Assembly (NCBI GenBank): GCA_902782225.1
Contig: CACZMF010000002.1
Span: 1-64,000, forward strand
Reading direction: 5' to 3'
Length of the DNA: 64,000 nt
Source: an uncultured Bacteroidia bacterium
GTDB lineage: Bacteria > Bacteroidota > Bacteroidia > Bacteroidales > UBA932
This document shows positions 8,749 through 17,971 of this stretch, one piece after another; within the stretch, counting starts at the first letter, position 1; each line of letters opens with the position of its first letter. A program made the position numbers and the translations under genes. The notes beneath the pieces were generated by a model that was not told where the DNA came from, did no database searches, and worked only from the letters and a program-made list of their open reading frames with translations.

Positions 8749-10283
8749 TCAAGCGATTAGCAATATTGGCCATTCCACTTGCGCTTATGCTCTCGTGTTA
8801 TAAAGACCTTAGCACGGAGTCGACCAGGGAGCTCCCCGGAATAGAAATCACCGGGGTGCCGGATACTCTTGACGTCCTGTTCGGAGATGAGATTCAGCTG
8901 CACGCCGTCGCCACTCTGGGAGGGGAAGAGTATGACGGCTTTGAATATGAATGGGCCATTGATTTCAAGCCCGGGGACAGTAAGGACAGGATGAGCCTGT
9001 CGGAAACGCAGGATGTGTCCTACAGGGTAGCCAACAGCCCCAATGCCTCCCCCTATTGCCTGTCATTTACGGCTACCGACACCCAAAGCGGCCTGTCCAA
9101 GACCGTCAGTTGCTTCGTGTTCGTGAATTCTTCTTTGGGAGAAGGGGTGTTGGTTGCCCATACCCGTGACGGCGGAATGACCAGCGATTTCGACCTGCTT
9201 GCCAATAAATATGTCACCTACGGCTATACGAGCGACGCCCCCAGATACACCAGAAACATTTTCGAGCTGGCCAACGGGCAGCCTATGCAGGGACGGGTGA
9301 ACACATTGATTTCCTCCGTGCGTACCGACGGCACCGTGTATAACGAGACCCTCATCCTGGTGGGCACAAACGAACACCTGTTTGCGCTCGACCCCCTGAC
9401 TTTCACGGTGGTCAAGCAGGACGGGGCCCTGTTCAACGGCTTCAAGGAATCCACTTTCGAAGTGCACAACCTTATCAACTACGGCCAGATAATGACCGCG
9501 GCCCAGATCAACAAGCAGCTCTACCTCAACATCTGCCACACCAACAATGTCTTCAACAAGGCGGGTTACAGCGGAATACCCTCAGATGTCTATACTCCCA
9601 CCAACGTGGGCTATTCCTACGCAGTGCAGCAGAGCGACGTGGCTTTCTTCCACGAAGCCGAGGGCAAGTTCTATTATATGCATGCGCAGTTCTCAGGCTA
9701 CAGCAGCTTCGCCCAGGTCACGGACCCTGTAGCGGCAGACCTGGCAGGAGGCAAGTGCCTCTGGGCCGGTGCCGGCAGGGACGCGCGTTGCGCATTCCTG
9801 ATCGAGGATGCAGCCGGCAGGCATCACATTGTAAATATCCACCCCAGCGACAAGGAAGTGGTCCATTATCCCTTGGAGGCGTCCCAGTGGCTGCCGGATG
9901 CTAAGTACTTTGCCTTCTGCGACAACGCCGACATAGTGTTTATGGCGACCGACAGCAAGATCGGCTCCGTGACCATCCTCGGCGGCAGCCCTGTGTACAG
10001 GGATATCAACTGGAAACCGGAGGGCAAGGGGGAAACGATAACTGGTATAAAATTCTACACCCAGGGGTGGTACGGGACCCACGGTTTCGACTACAATACC
10101 TATGATTTTCCCATCCCCACAAACAGGATGCAGATAATGATATTCACATACGACGAATCCACCGGAGAAGGGAAGATCTACCTGCGTCCGTTCAATGTGA
10201 GTACCGGTTTGTTTACGTATAAAGACAACGGAGTATACGGCGGCTTCGGCAGGATAACGGCCGTGGCGACAACTTTCAGATAA
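8745..10283 (+). CDS. PKD-like family surface lipoprotein
   Basis: A 512-residue lipoprotein (LMLSC, Cys18). The N-terminal half holds immunoglobulin/PKD-like strands: ITGVPDTLDVLFGDEIQLHA, FEYEWAIDFKPGD and YCLSFTATDTQSGLSKTVSC. The C-terminal part (about residues 130-512) reads as a beta-propeller-like or repetitive beta region (LANKYVTYGYTSDAPRY, LFALDPLTFTVVKQDG). The layout matches the PKD-like lipoproteins that follow DUF4843 genes in SusCD loci. It probably binds substrate or docks the protease at the cell surface. No catalytic motif is visible. Its stop and the next start are 2 bases apart. Confidence 0.8.
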   Translation: MIKRLAILAIPLALMLSCYKDLSTESTRELPGIEITGVPDTLDVLFGDEIQLHAVATLGGEEYDGFEYEWAIDFKPGDSKDRMSLSETQDVSYRVANSPNASPYCLSFTATDTQSGLSKTVSCFVFVNSSLGEGVLVAHTRDGGMTSDFDLLANKYVTYGYTSDAPRYTRNIFELANGQPMQGRVNTLISSVRTDGTVYNETLILVGTNEHLFALDPLTFTVVKQDGALFNGFKESTFEVHNLINYGQIMTAAQINKQLYLNICHTNNVFNKAGYSGIPSDVYTPTNVGYSYAVQQSDVAFFHEAEGKFYYMHAQFSGYSSFAQVTDPVAADLAGGKCLWAGAGRDARCAFLIEDAAGRHHIVNIHPSDKEVVHYPLEASQWLPDAKYFAFCDNADIVFMATDSKIGSVTILGGSPVYRDINWKPEGKGETITGIKFYTQGWYGTHGFDYNTYDFPIPTNRMQIMIFTYDESTGEGKIYLRPFNVSTGLFTYKDNGVYGGFGRITAVATTFR

Positions 10284-10285
10284 TT

Positions 10286-12718
10286 ATGAAATTACTTAAA
10301 AAGATATGCCTTTCTGCGGCCATTGCGGCCCTCATCTGCCCCGCCTGCCTTGCGGCAGGGGGCCAGCCGTCCGTCAAGACCTCCGTCAAGAAGGGCAAGA
10401 TACTCCTGGAACTGCCGGATTCCCTTCTGGGCAGGACCTGGGCGATGGCTTCGACCGTCCGGGCCATCAGCGACAGCCGCAGGGGCGTCGCCGGCCTGAA
10501 GGATGTGGAAGGCCTTAGATTCTATACTTTCGAGAAGGTGGACAGCACCATACGGCTAAAGGAAGTGTCGTTCGATTTTTCATCGTCCGACGGCAATATC
10601 CTGAAGGCCCTGTCCGACAACCACATAGGGGCTACGGTGGAGAAGTTCAAAATAAAGTCTCCCGCTACGGAAGGACGCTATGTGGTGGACGCCAGCAGCT
10701 TCTTCCTCTCCGACCGCAAGGAGCTGGACCCCACGGAGAACAACCCCTTTGGCGGCGAGGCCGTCAAGAAGACCTACAAGAAGGACCTTTCCTACATTGC
10801 GGGCACAAAGAGCTTCGAGGACAATTTCTCCGTGTCCGTGAGCCGGTCCTACACCTATGAAGTCAAGAAGAAAACGATTCCCCTGACCGTGGAGACCGTG
10901 ACTTCCTTCCTGCTGCTGCCGGAGGAAATCTATCATCCGAGGGTCGCCGACCCCAGGATCAACTTCTTCTTCACCAAGAGAAGCATGGTGGAGGACCTCA
11001 ATTCCACGAGCAAGGACATCTGGTTCGTGAACAGGTGGCGCCTGGAGCCATCGGATACCGCCGCCTACAGAAAAGGAGTGGCGGTGGAGCCCGTGAAGCC
11101 AATCACGTTCTGGATAGACAACAACTTCCCCGAGTGGTGGAAGCCATATATTTTCGACGCCGTGCTCCAGTGGAACGATGTGTTTGAGAACATCGGCTTC
11201 AAGAATGCCGTACGTGCCCTCCCGTTCCCCGAAGACGATCCGGAGTTCGATCCCGACAACATACGCTACAACTGCATACGCTACGCTCCGGTGTCGGTGC
11301 AGAACGCAATGGGGCCTTCGTGGACGGATCCCCGCAGCGGCGAGATCATCAACGCTTCCGTGTGGGTGTGCCACGATGTCATCAAGCTCCTGAGCGTGTG
11401 GATGTTCGTGCAGACCGCGCAGGCCGACCCTTCGGTGCGCCGGGCCGACATCCCGAGGGAAATCCTCGGCGATGCGCTGACCTATGTGCTCCGCCACGAA
11501 GTGGGACATACCCTGGGCCTTATGCACAATATGAGCGCGTCCACCTGTTTCACGATGGAGCAGCTCCGGGACCCTGAATTCACCCGTGAGAACGGCACTA
11601 CGGCTTCCATAATGGACTATGCCCGCTTCAACTATGTGGCCGCTCCCGGCGACAAGGAGCGCGGCGTCAGGCTCACTCCCCCGAAATTCGGAAAGAATGA
11701 CTACTGGGCCATACGCTGGGGCTACACTCCCGTGTTCGACGCCGCCAGTTTTGAAGAAGAGACCAGGATCACTGCCGGCTGGATCACGGACTCGGTGGCA
11801 GTGTCTCCGATCTACCGCTACGGCAAGCAGCAGATGGGCATGTTCTTCGACCCCAGGTGCCAGACCGAAGACCTGAGCGACGACGTTTTCGCCGCCTCCG
11901 CCGCAGGTGTGGAGAACCTCAAGTACATAATGTCCGGATTTATGGACTGGATTGCCGACGAGGACGATCCGGATATGAAATACCGGACCGAACTCTACCT
12001 TGGAATCGTGAACCAGTATCTAAGGTATGCCGGACACCTGATGCACAACATCGAAGGCATCTACCGCAACGAGACCGTGCCCGGAGACGGGTTCAAGCGT
12101 TTCGAAAACGTGCCCCGGGACACCCAGCTCCGGGCCCTTGACCAGGTGTTTGCCATGTATTCCGACCTGGCGTGGCTGGAAGACAAGGCCGTGCTGGGCA
12201 GGCTCCCCATCGTGGGGACCCCTGTCGACAAGGTGCGCCGTAGCATTGCGGAGAACGTTATGGGCAAGTCTTTCGCCGCGGCGATGATAGACGGAATAGA
12301 CACGAAGGAACTGCCCGTGACCGACTTGATGGACGAACTCTACGGCAGGGTCTGGGGCCCCACCATCAAGGGCCGCGCGCTCACCGAAGGCGACAGGCTT
12401 TTCCAGCGGGTGTACGTGGAGTCGCTTATGAACATGGTCGGATTCAAGAATCCTGCGGTCAAGGAGAAGCCGGCGGCTCTCCATGAGCATTGCTGCGACA
12501 TACTGGATCCCCAGTCCCCGATGGGCAGGATCACCTACGACGAGATATCCGGTTTCGAGTGGCAGCCGCGCAACTTCGGCGGTGGCCACATCACACAGCC
12601 CACCATCTATGCCGAACTGATGAAGGTCCGCAAACTGATAGGCAGGAAAACCGGAAAGGGTGAAGACAAGGGCCATTATGCCCTCCTGAGAAGTATAATC
12701 GATTACGGCGTGAGATGA
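10286..12718 (+). CDS. Zinc-dependent metalloprotease, DUF5117/DUF5118/DUF4953 type
   Basis: An 810-residue exported protease. The signal peptide covers about the first 24 residues. The N-terminal beta region (LELPDSLLGRTWAMASTVRA, then YVVDASSFFLSDRKELDP) and the central WRLEPSD...ITFWIDNNFPEWW block are characteristic of this metzincin-like family. The zinc site is complete: HEVGHTLGLMH at residues 404-414 fits HExxHxxGxxH, followed by SIMDYARFNY, the Met-turn. Homologues are secreted proteases found next to SusCD pairs. The gene overlaps its paralogue by 4 bases (ATGA type). I infer that it cuts proteins outside the cell so that the SusCD pair can import the peptides. Confidence 0.93.
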   Translation: MKLLKKICLSAAIAALICPACLAAGGQPSVKTSVKKGKILLELPDSLLGRTWAMASTVRAISDSRRGVAGLKDVEGLRFYTFEKVDSTIRLKEVSFDFSSSDGNILKALSDNHIGATVEKFKIKSPATEGRYVVDASSFFLSDRKELDPTENNPFGGEAVKKTYKKDLSYIAGTKSFEDNFSVSVSRSYTYEVKKKTIPLTVETVTSFLLLPEEIYHPRVADPRINFFFTKRSMVEDLNSTSKDIWFVNRWRLEPSDTAAYRKGVAVEPVKPITFWIDNNFPEWWKPYIFDAVLQWNDVFENIGFKNAVRALPFPEDDPEFDPDNIRYNCIRYAPVSVQNAMGPSWTDPRSGEIINASVWVCHDVIKLLSVWMFVQTAQADPSVRRADIPREILGDALTYVLRHEVGHTLGLMHNMSASTCFTMEQLRDPEFTRENGTTASIMDYARFNYVAAPGDKERGVRLTPPKFGKNDYWAIRWGYTPVFDAASFEEETRITAGWITDSVAVSPIYRYGKQQMGMFFDPRCQTEDLSDDVFAASAAGVENLKYIMSGFMDWIADEDDPDMKYRTELYLGIVNQYLRYAGHLMHNIEGIYRNETVPGDGFKRFENVPRDTQLRALDQVFAMYSDLAWLEDKAVLGRLPIVGTPVDKVRRSIAENVMGKSFAAAMIDGIDTKELPVTDLMDELYGRVWGPTIKGRALTEGDRLFQRVYVESLMNMVGFKNPAVKEKPAALHEHCCDILDPQSPMGRITYDEISGFEWQPRNFGGGHITQPTIYAELMKVRKLIGRKTGKGEDKGHYALLRSIIDYGVR

Positions 12719-15108
12719 TGAAAAAGCTGTTTCTGACAATCCTTGCGCTGTCGCTTGCCCTTGCCCTGCGTGGCGCAGACACTTACGCGACTTTTGTTTC
12801 CAAAGCCGGAATCAAGAGTGCGGGGGAGTGTATGCGCATCTATAAGGACGGGGCCAAATACTGGATGGAGTTCCCGGATTCCCTGATGGGACGGCGAGTG
12901 ATCCTGTCCTCGTTTATGCGGAGCTCCTCCGGCTGGACCAGCTGCGGCACGGACATTTCCGCAAGGGAGGTATTCACCCTGTCCCGCACGGATTCGCTCC
13001 TTCTGCTGACTTCGCCCGTGGTGCTGCCGGAATCGCCCGACCCGGCGCTGAAAGAGGCCCTGGCCCGCAGCGCTCTTGCGCCCATACGCTATGCCTTCCC
13101 GATAAAGTACCGGAACGCTGATTCCACGGCCGTCGTGGTGGAAGTGAGCAAGCTCTTCGATCCTTCCAACAAGGACGCCTTCAATCCCGTGAAGGTGCAG
13201 GTGGACGGCAGCGCCATGGTGAACAAGGCCACTCCAAAGGCGGAGTTCACCCAGTTCAAGGAACTTGTAGCGTATCCGTGCAGCGCCGGCGTGCTCCAGG
13301 GAATCACCTTCAAGGTTGCGCCCGAATACAACGTGGGCGGGGGCATGCTGCAGGTGGTGAATGAAGAAATCATGTCGGTGGACGGCGACGTGGCCACTAT
13401 CCTGACCCTGGTGCCGGAGCGATCCGTCCGGGTCCGGGCCGCCGACCCGCGTATCGGCACCGTGAATGCTTCCAGAAGCGTTTTCTCCCCCGAAAAAGGC
13501 ACCAGGCGGGAAGACATAGTCTCCAGATGGGATATTTCCAGCGGGAAGAAGATAGTGGTCTATGTGGACACGCTTTTCTCTGCCGTGCAGCGGGAGGCCG
13601 TGTGCAGGGGAATACTTGCCTGGAACAAGCCCTTCGAGGCGGCCGGGCTGGGGAGCGTGGTAGAAGTGCGCCCCTATGAGCGCGGCCTCGTCGTGGAGAA
13701 TCCGCTGGTGAGCAAGGTGATGGCCGACGTGCACAGCTCGTCCGGCCGGCTTGCCGTCTCCGTGCTCTCCGATCCTGCCACCGGCCTGATTTCTGCCGCC
13801 AGCATCACGGTCCCGGCTGGCCTGCGCGGCACCCTGCGCATGGAAGGCCTGTTCGGCATTTCCGACGTGGACCCCAGATGGCACGAATATGAAATCCCGG
13901 AAGACGCTTTCTGCGAGGCCCTGACTGCCAGGGTCATGCAGGCCTTCGCCCGGGTCCTGGGCCTTTCCTCCAACAGTGCCGGCTCCTATGCCTATTCTCC
14001 CTCGCAGCTCCGGGACCCGGAGTTCACCCGGAGATGCGGCATCACCGCCTCCGTCACCGACGACGTGCTCTTCAACACGCTCGCCCGTCCGGGCGACAGG
14101 GAGAGGGGAGTTGCAACCATCGTGGACCAGCCCGGAGAATACGATTATATGGCGATAGAGTGGATCTACTCCCGTCCCGACGCCCCTTCGGACAGGGCTC
14201 TTGCCGATTCCCTGCTGAAGTCCGGGGCCGGCAGCCCCTCATTCTTCTACCTTCCTGCCGCAAGCAGTTCCCCGGACCCCAGGTGCTGCCGTGGCGATCT
14301 GGGCAATGACCCCTTCGAGGAGTATGGTAATAACGTGAGGAGGCTGCACTATATTGCTGAGCACATCCCTGCATGGTATGAAAGCACAGTGCCGCAGAAC
14401 ACCAGTTTCAGAGCCGTGCTGGTGGAGCAGATACTTCTCCATCATAATGCTGAACATCAGAAACTTGCGAGGATGATTGGCGGACTCTTCGTCCAGGATA
14501 TATCCTCAGGCACCAAGTATGTTCCGGTGAGCCGGGAGATACAGAAAAAGGCCATGCAGACCTGCATAGCAGGGATGAACAAGCTGGAGTTCATCGACTC
14601 CGACAAGGAACTTCAGGCATTCAGCGGTGCGTACAACGATTTCGCCACGCTGATGCGCGTGAACGCCCTCACGCAGAGCGGCATTAATTCCCGCCTGAAA
14701 TGGAGCGCCGCCTCCCGGAAGCTCGGATGTTCCGCCTACAGTCTGGAAGAACTGCTCTCCGACATAAGCGACGAAGTGACTTGCAACCTGCGCCGGGGCC
14801 GGGTCCCTGAGGGCGAAGATTTTCTGGCCGGCGTGTGGATCGCGCTCGGGCTGATGAAGAACGTGCCGGTGTATAACCAGAACCTGAAAGAATACACGCA
14901 CAGGACGGACCAGCTGTATGCTCCGCTGCCGCTGTCGGAGGATTTGTACCGCCCCGTGCTTGAAAACGCCTGCGTGGCCGAACTGGAAAGGCTGGAGGGC
15001 ATACTGAAAAAGAGTCTTCGTGCGGCGCGAAGCGACTATGACCGTGACAGGATACGATATCTGCTCTCGCAGATCGACGGATCGAAAGGAACAAACACAC
15101 AACCATAA
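12715..15108 (+). CDS. Catalytically degenerate paralogue of the metalloprotease
   Basis: A 797-residue exported protein with the same fold order as the preceding protease, including MEFPDSLMGRRVILSSFMRS at the N-terminus and the SQLRDPEFTRRCGITASV block. The zinc motif is gone: where the neighbour has HEVGH-T-LGL-MH, this protein has QAFAR-V-LGL-SS (residues 409-419), and the Met-turn MDY is changed to TDD. All three His ligands and the catalytic Glu are lost while the surrounding sequence stays open and conserved, so it is not a decaying gene. It may be a binding subunit, an inhibitor or a chaperone of the active enzyme. The 4-base overlap supports production in matched amounts. The degeneration is read directly; the role is inference. 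Confidence 0.9.
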   Translation: MMKKLFLTILALSLALALRGADTYATFVSKAGIKSAGECMRIYKDGAKYWMEFPDSLMGRRVILSSFMRSSSGWTSCGTDISAREVFTLSRTDSLLLLTSPVVLPESPDPALKEALARSALAPIRYAFPIKYRNADSTAVVVEVSKLFDPSNKDAFNPVKVQVDGSAMVNKATPKAEFTQFKELVAYPCSAGVLQGITFKVAPEYNVGGGMLQVVNEEIMSVDGDVATILTLVPERSVRVRAADPRIGTVNASRSVFSPEKGTRREDIVSRWDISSGKKIVVYVDTLFSAVQREAVCRGILAWNKPFEAAGLGSVVEVRPYERGLVVENPLVSKVMADVHSSSGRLAVSVLSDPATGLISAASITVPAGLRGTLRMEGLFGISDVDPRWHEYEIPEDAFCEALTARVMQAFARVLGLSSNSAGSYAYSPSQLRDPEFTRRCGITASVTDDVLFNTLARPGDRERGVATIVDQPGEYDYMAIEWIYSRPDAPSDRALADSLLKSGAGSPSFFYLPAASSSPDPRCCRGDLGNDPFEEYGNNVRRLHYIAEHIPAWYESTVPQNTSFRAVLVEQILLHHNAEHQKLARMIGGLFVQDISSGTKYVPVSREIQKKAMQTCIAGMNKLEFIDSDKELQAFSGAYNDFATLMRVNALTQSGINSRLKWSAASRKLGCSAYSLEELLSDISDEVTCNLRRGRVPEGEDFLAGVWIALGLMKNVPVYNQNLKEYTHRTDQLYAPLPLSEDLYRPVLENACVAELERLEGILKKSLRAARSDYDRDRIRYLLSQIDGSKGTNTQP

Positions 15109-15125
15109 TTTGTTTAGTTAGTATT

Positions 15126-17303
15126 ATGAAAAAGTATGTTTTACTGGCAGTTGCAGCCCTGGTGGGGCTGGCTGTCGTCTCCTGCAAACAGAAGGAGATC
15201 GAACCGGAGGATGCCCTGAGTATAGCAGGGACCACCATCACCGTAGGAAAGGAAGCCGCCAGTCCGGCCATCACTTTCACTGCTAACAAGGCCTGGAAGG
15301 CCGAAAGCGATTCCCAGTGGATCGCCCCTGACAAGACTTCCGGAGAAGCCGGAAACGTCACAATCACGATTGCCGTCTCGGAAAACGACACCTGGGCTGA
15401 AAGAAGCGGAAAGGTGACCGTGTCCGTGGGTAAGGTGAAAACCGTTTTCACCATCGTGCAGGGCACTGAATCGATCCTGGAGTCCGCTTTTGCCTTCAGC
15501 ATCTCTCCTGAGGCCCAGGATATCGCGATTCCTGTCAAGACCAACCTGCAGTACACCGTGACTCCTGCTGCCGACTCTCCCTGGATTACCGTGGTTTCTA
15601 CAAAGGCCGCTCCCCAGGAAGGCACGATCAAGGTCCACGTGGCTGCCAACAGCGAGCTTGCCCCCCGTACCGGAAGCTTCGTTGTTGCAGCGCCCGGCTA
15701 TTCCCAGACCTATACCGTGGTCCAGTCCGCAGCTTGGATTCCCGCATCAGCCGCTGAAGCCATCTATATCGGCAACAGCCAGTCCATCTATGACAATGAG
15801 ACCTGGACGATCAACCTCCATCAGCAGTATGTCGTGAAGCTGGCGACAGAAGACGGAGACAAGGTCACCGTAGTGCTCAACAAGAAGGGTGAGCTCAAGG
15901 ACGGCGTCTTCTCATTCTTCCCCGTGGACAAGCTTCCTCAGGGCTCTTTCGAAGTTGACGCTACCGGAAAGAAGGTGGACGGCACTTTCTCGATCATGTC
16001 TTCCACCGGCGAGGAGAAGTACTACACCGGCCTCGTGATCGACGGCCGCGAACTGACCATTTATGACGGTGAAGTAGTAGTGGCTGAAGAAAACGGCAAC
16101 TACATCATCACAGCCATACTCGTGGACGCCGTCGGGACCCAGCACAACTATTCCTATGCAGGACCTGTTGCTCTCTCCAACGACTTCTGCGGCGGCAATG
16201 CCGAGGTCAACTGGAAGAACACCTACGACACCCACTTCACCACCAAGGCAAACGGCTGGTACGTCTCCTTCTATCATCCGCGCAAGAACCCTGCCGACAA
16301 GAACGAGGTGGCTTATTCTTCATTCTCATTCTTCTCCGCTCCCGGAGACGTGAACCTCGAGGAGATTCCGGAAGGCACTTATACTTTCGGAGCTGCCGAG
16401 GCCGATGCAAGCCTCAAATACAAGAATGGTATCCTGAAAGCCAATCCCGGGCTGCTCTCGGATGTGAATGTCTCCCTCTACAATGAAGCCGGCGGAATTG
16501 TTTACACCGACGTTACACCTGAAGGTTCCAAACTGGTCATCACGAAGAATGCGGACGGCACAAAGAATTTCAAATATTCCGCTACCGTCACTCCCTACTC
16601 TTATGATGAGAGCTACAACAAGGTGAGCGGCAGTCCTGTGCAGGTCAGTATAGATGTCAATGTGCCTGTTGGCAAAGCGACTGATACCCAGACCCATCCT
16701 TCCGAGGACGGCGACGCCGTAATCACCAGTCTGGAAGGCGCAGCCGGAAGTGTGTATATCGGTTACTGGTATGGTTCGAACATCGGTGTGCTGGAGGACG
16801 GCACCACCATGAAGCCCGCCATCGCCGACACCCCTTGCAACGTATTCTCCATCGGTTCCAACTCCAGTTTCAACGGAGCATGGTCTGCATTCTTCTCAAT
16901 TGTCTCAGATGCCGGCTGGACATATGTCAAGACCTATCCTGCCAACAACCCCAGGTATAGTTCCGACCCCGTTCCTGACGGTACTTATACTTTCTCGGCC
17001 GAGGCAAAGATCGGAGCTCTTCTTCCTCTGAGGAGCGGCACTGCTTCAAGGTGCTACATCCAGAACACCTACTCCGGCACAACCTATTACCCGGTGTCCG
17101 GATCCATCACCCTCGACAAGGGCACCATTTCAATGGATCTTGTGTGCAAGGCCACTGAAGCTGCTCTCGAGGGCAGGCCCGTCAGCCCGGCAAGCATCCA
17201 CGTCACAGGCGGCTCAGACTTCACTTGCTCCTATCTGCAGGATTGGAGCGCTGTGACCCGCGTGAAGGGACTCTCCATCAATTCTCCCGTGCCCCTCAAC
17301 TAA
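15126..17303 (+). CDS. BACON-domain surface lipoprotein
   Basis: A 725-residue lipoprotein (VVSCKQKE, Cys20) that ends the protease operon. At least two BACON-type Ig-like repeats follow the Cys: about residues 33-118 (FTANKAWKAESDSQWIAPD, then GNVTITIAVSENDTW and VFTIVQG) and about 120-200 (YTVTPAADSPWITVVST, TYTVVQS). The remaining 500 residues are beta-rich repeats with recurring endings such as IPEGTYTFGA and VPDGTYTFSA, about 200 residues apart, suggesting a duplicated domain. BACON domains are held to bind glycans or mucin and to space surface enzymes. There is no catalytic motif. It begins 17 bases after the paralogue stop and is followed by a strong terminator. Confidence 0.85.
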   Translation: MKKYVLLAVAALVGLAVVSCKQKEIEPEDALSIAGTTITVGKEAASPAITFTANKAWKAESDSQWIAPDKTSGEAGNVTITIAVSENDTWAERSGKVTVSVGKVKTVFTIVQGTESILESAFAFSISPEAQDIAIPVKTNLQYTVTPAADSPWITVVSTKAAPQEGTIKVHVAANSELAPRTGSFVVAAPGYSQTYTVVQSAAWIPASAAEAIYIGNSQSIYDNETWTINLHQQYVVKLATEDGDKVTVVLNKKGELKDGVFSFFPVDKLPQGSFEVDATGKKVDGTFSIMSSTGEEKYYTGLVIDGRELTIYDGEVVVAEENGNYIITAILVDAVGTQHNYSYAGPVALSNDFCGGNAEVNWKNTYDTHFTTKANGWYVSFYHPRKNPADKNEVAYSSFSFFSAPGDVNLEEIPEGTYTFGAAEADASLKYKNGILKANPGLLSDVNVSLYNEAGGIVYTDVTPEGSKLVITKNADGTKNFKYSATVTPYSYDESYNKVSGSPVQVSIDVNVPVGKATDTQTHPSEDGDAVITSLEGAAGSVYIGYWYGSNIGVLEDGTTMKPAIADTPCNVFSIGSNSSFNGAWSAFFSIVSDAGWTYVKTYPANNPRYSSDPVPDGTYTFSAEAKIGALLPLRSGTASRCYIQNTYSGTTYYPVSGSITLDKGTISMDLVCKATEAALEGRPVSPASIHVTGGSDFTCSYLQDWSAVTRVKGLSINSPVPLN

Positions 17304-17324
17304 ACGGGGATTGAAATAATCCAG

Positions 17325-17359
17325 AAGGGGCCGGCTTCCTGGTGAGCCGGCCCCTTTTT
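17325..17359 (+). terminator. Rho-independent terminator of the SusCD-protease operon
   Basis: A perfect 10-base GC-rich stem (17327-17336 with 17345-17354), an 8-base loop and a run of five T. It sits 22 bases after the BACON gene stop and just before the convergent GNAT gene. Confidence 0.92.
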
Positions 17360-17363
17360 GCTG

Positions 17364-17855
17364 CTAATCCTTGATTTTCTGGTAGGCCAGACGCTCGTCT
17401 CCCGACTCCAGATAGATTATTCCGCAGTACAGGAAACCGTATTTGACGATGTTGTGCTGCATGATATGGTTGTCCCGGTGGGTGTCGATGCGGATGTTGC
17501 TGCACACGCTGAATGCATAGTCCATAATGGCTTTGAAGACTCCGTGCACTTCGGGATAGCTCGCGATGCGGTGGATGACGTAGTAGGGGCGGGAGGGCTC
17601 CAGCCACTCGCCGCCTTCAATGAGGGCGTATGTGGGCTCCGGCGAAGCTATGAATGCGAAATAGCCCGCCACGGCACCCCGCTCCACCAGGACATATCCG
17701 TTGCCGCGGTCGATGTCTGCCTTGATGGTGTCTTCGGAAGGATATCCGCCCACCCATTGGCCGAGGTTGCCCGAGGAGCGCATGATTCTCCTCGCCGCGT
17801 CTATCACCGGCATGATCTCTCCAATGTCCTGATATGTCGCTTTCCTTATGTTCAT
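17364..17855 (-). CDS. GNAT-family N-acetyltransferase
   Basis: A 163-residue protein of the GNAT fold, which transfers acetyl from acetyl-CoA to an amine. It opens with MNIRKATYQDIGEIMPVID, the usual first strand and helix. It continues with DIDRGNGYVLVERGAVAGYF (strands 2-4), VIHRIASYPEVHGVFKAIMD (the acetyl-CoA-binding strand and helix, with a loosened P-loop) and ends NIVKYGFLYCGIIYLESGDERLAYQKI, the typical strand 6-7 region. The substrate cannot be predicted. The gene converges on the SusCD-protease operon and ends within 5 bases of its terminator. No clear promoter was found; TATATTTA at 17885-17892 (minus) is the best -7 candidate. Confidence 0.85.
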   Translation of the reverse strand: MNIRKATYQDIGEIMPVIDAARRIMRSSGNLGQWVGGYPSEDTIKADIDRGNGYVLVERGAVAGYFAFIASPEPTYALIEGGEWLEPSRPYYVIHRIASYPEVHGVFKAIMDYAFSVCSNIRIDTHRDNHIMQHNIVKYGFLYCGIIYLESGDERLAYQKIKD

Positions 17856-17940
17856 TGCGCGAGGGCGACTGATTCTGCCGGCGGTAAATATAGGAAAATA
17901 ATCAATACGCTCCTTTATTCGGATATTGAGAGAAATGTTA

Positions 17941-17948
17941 TATCTTTG
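17941..17948 (+). promoter_or_regulatory. -7 box for the dehydrogenase gene
   Basis: TATCTTTG fits TAnnTTTG. The gene start at 17972 is 23 bases on. The longer in-frame start at 17948 would overlap this box, which argues against it. Confidence 0.6.
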
Positions 17949-17971
17949 TGGGAAAGTTAGTTATATATCTT

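Noticed and set aside
17884-17940. A confident promoter for the GNAT gene
   Set aside because: Only TATATTTA, one base off the consensus, without a -33 element at the right distance.
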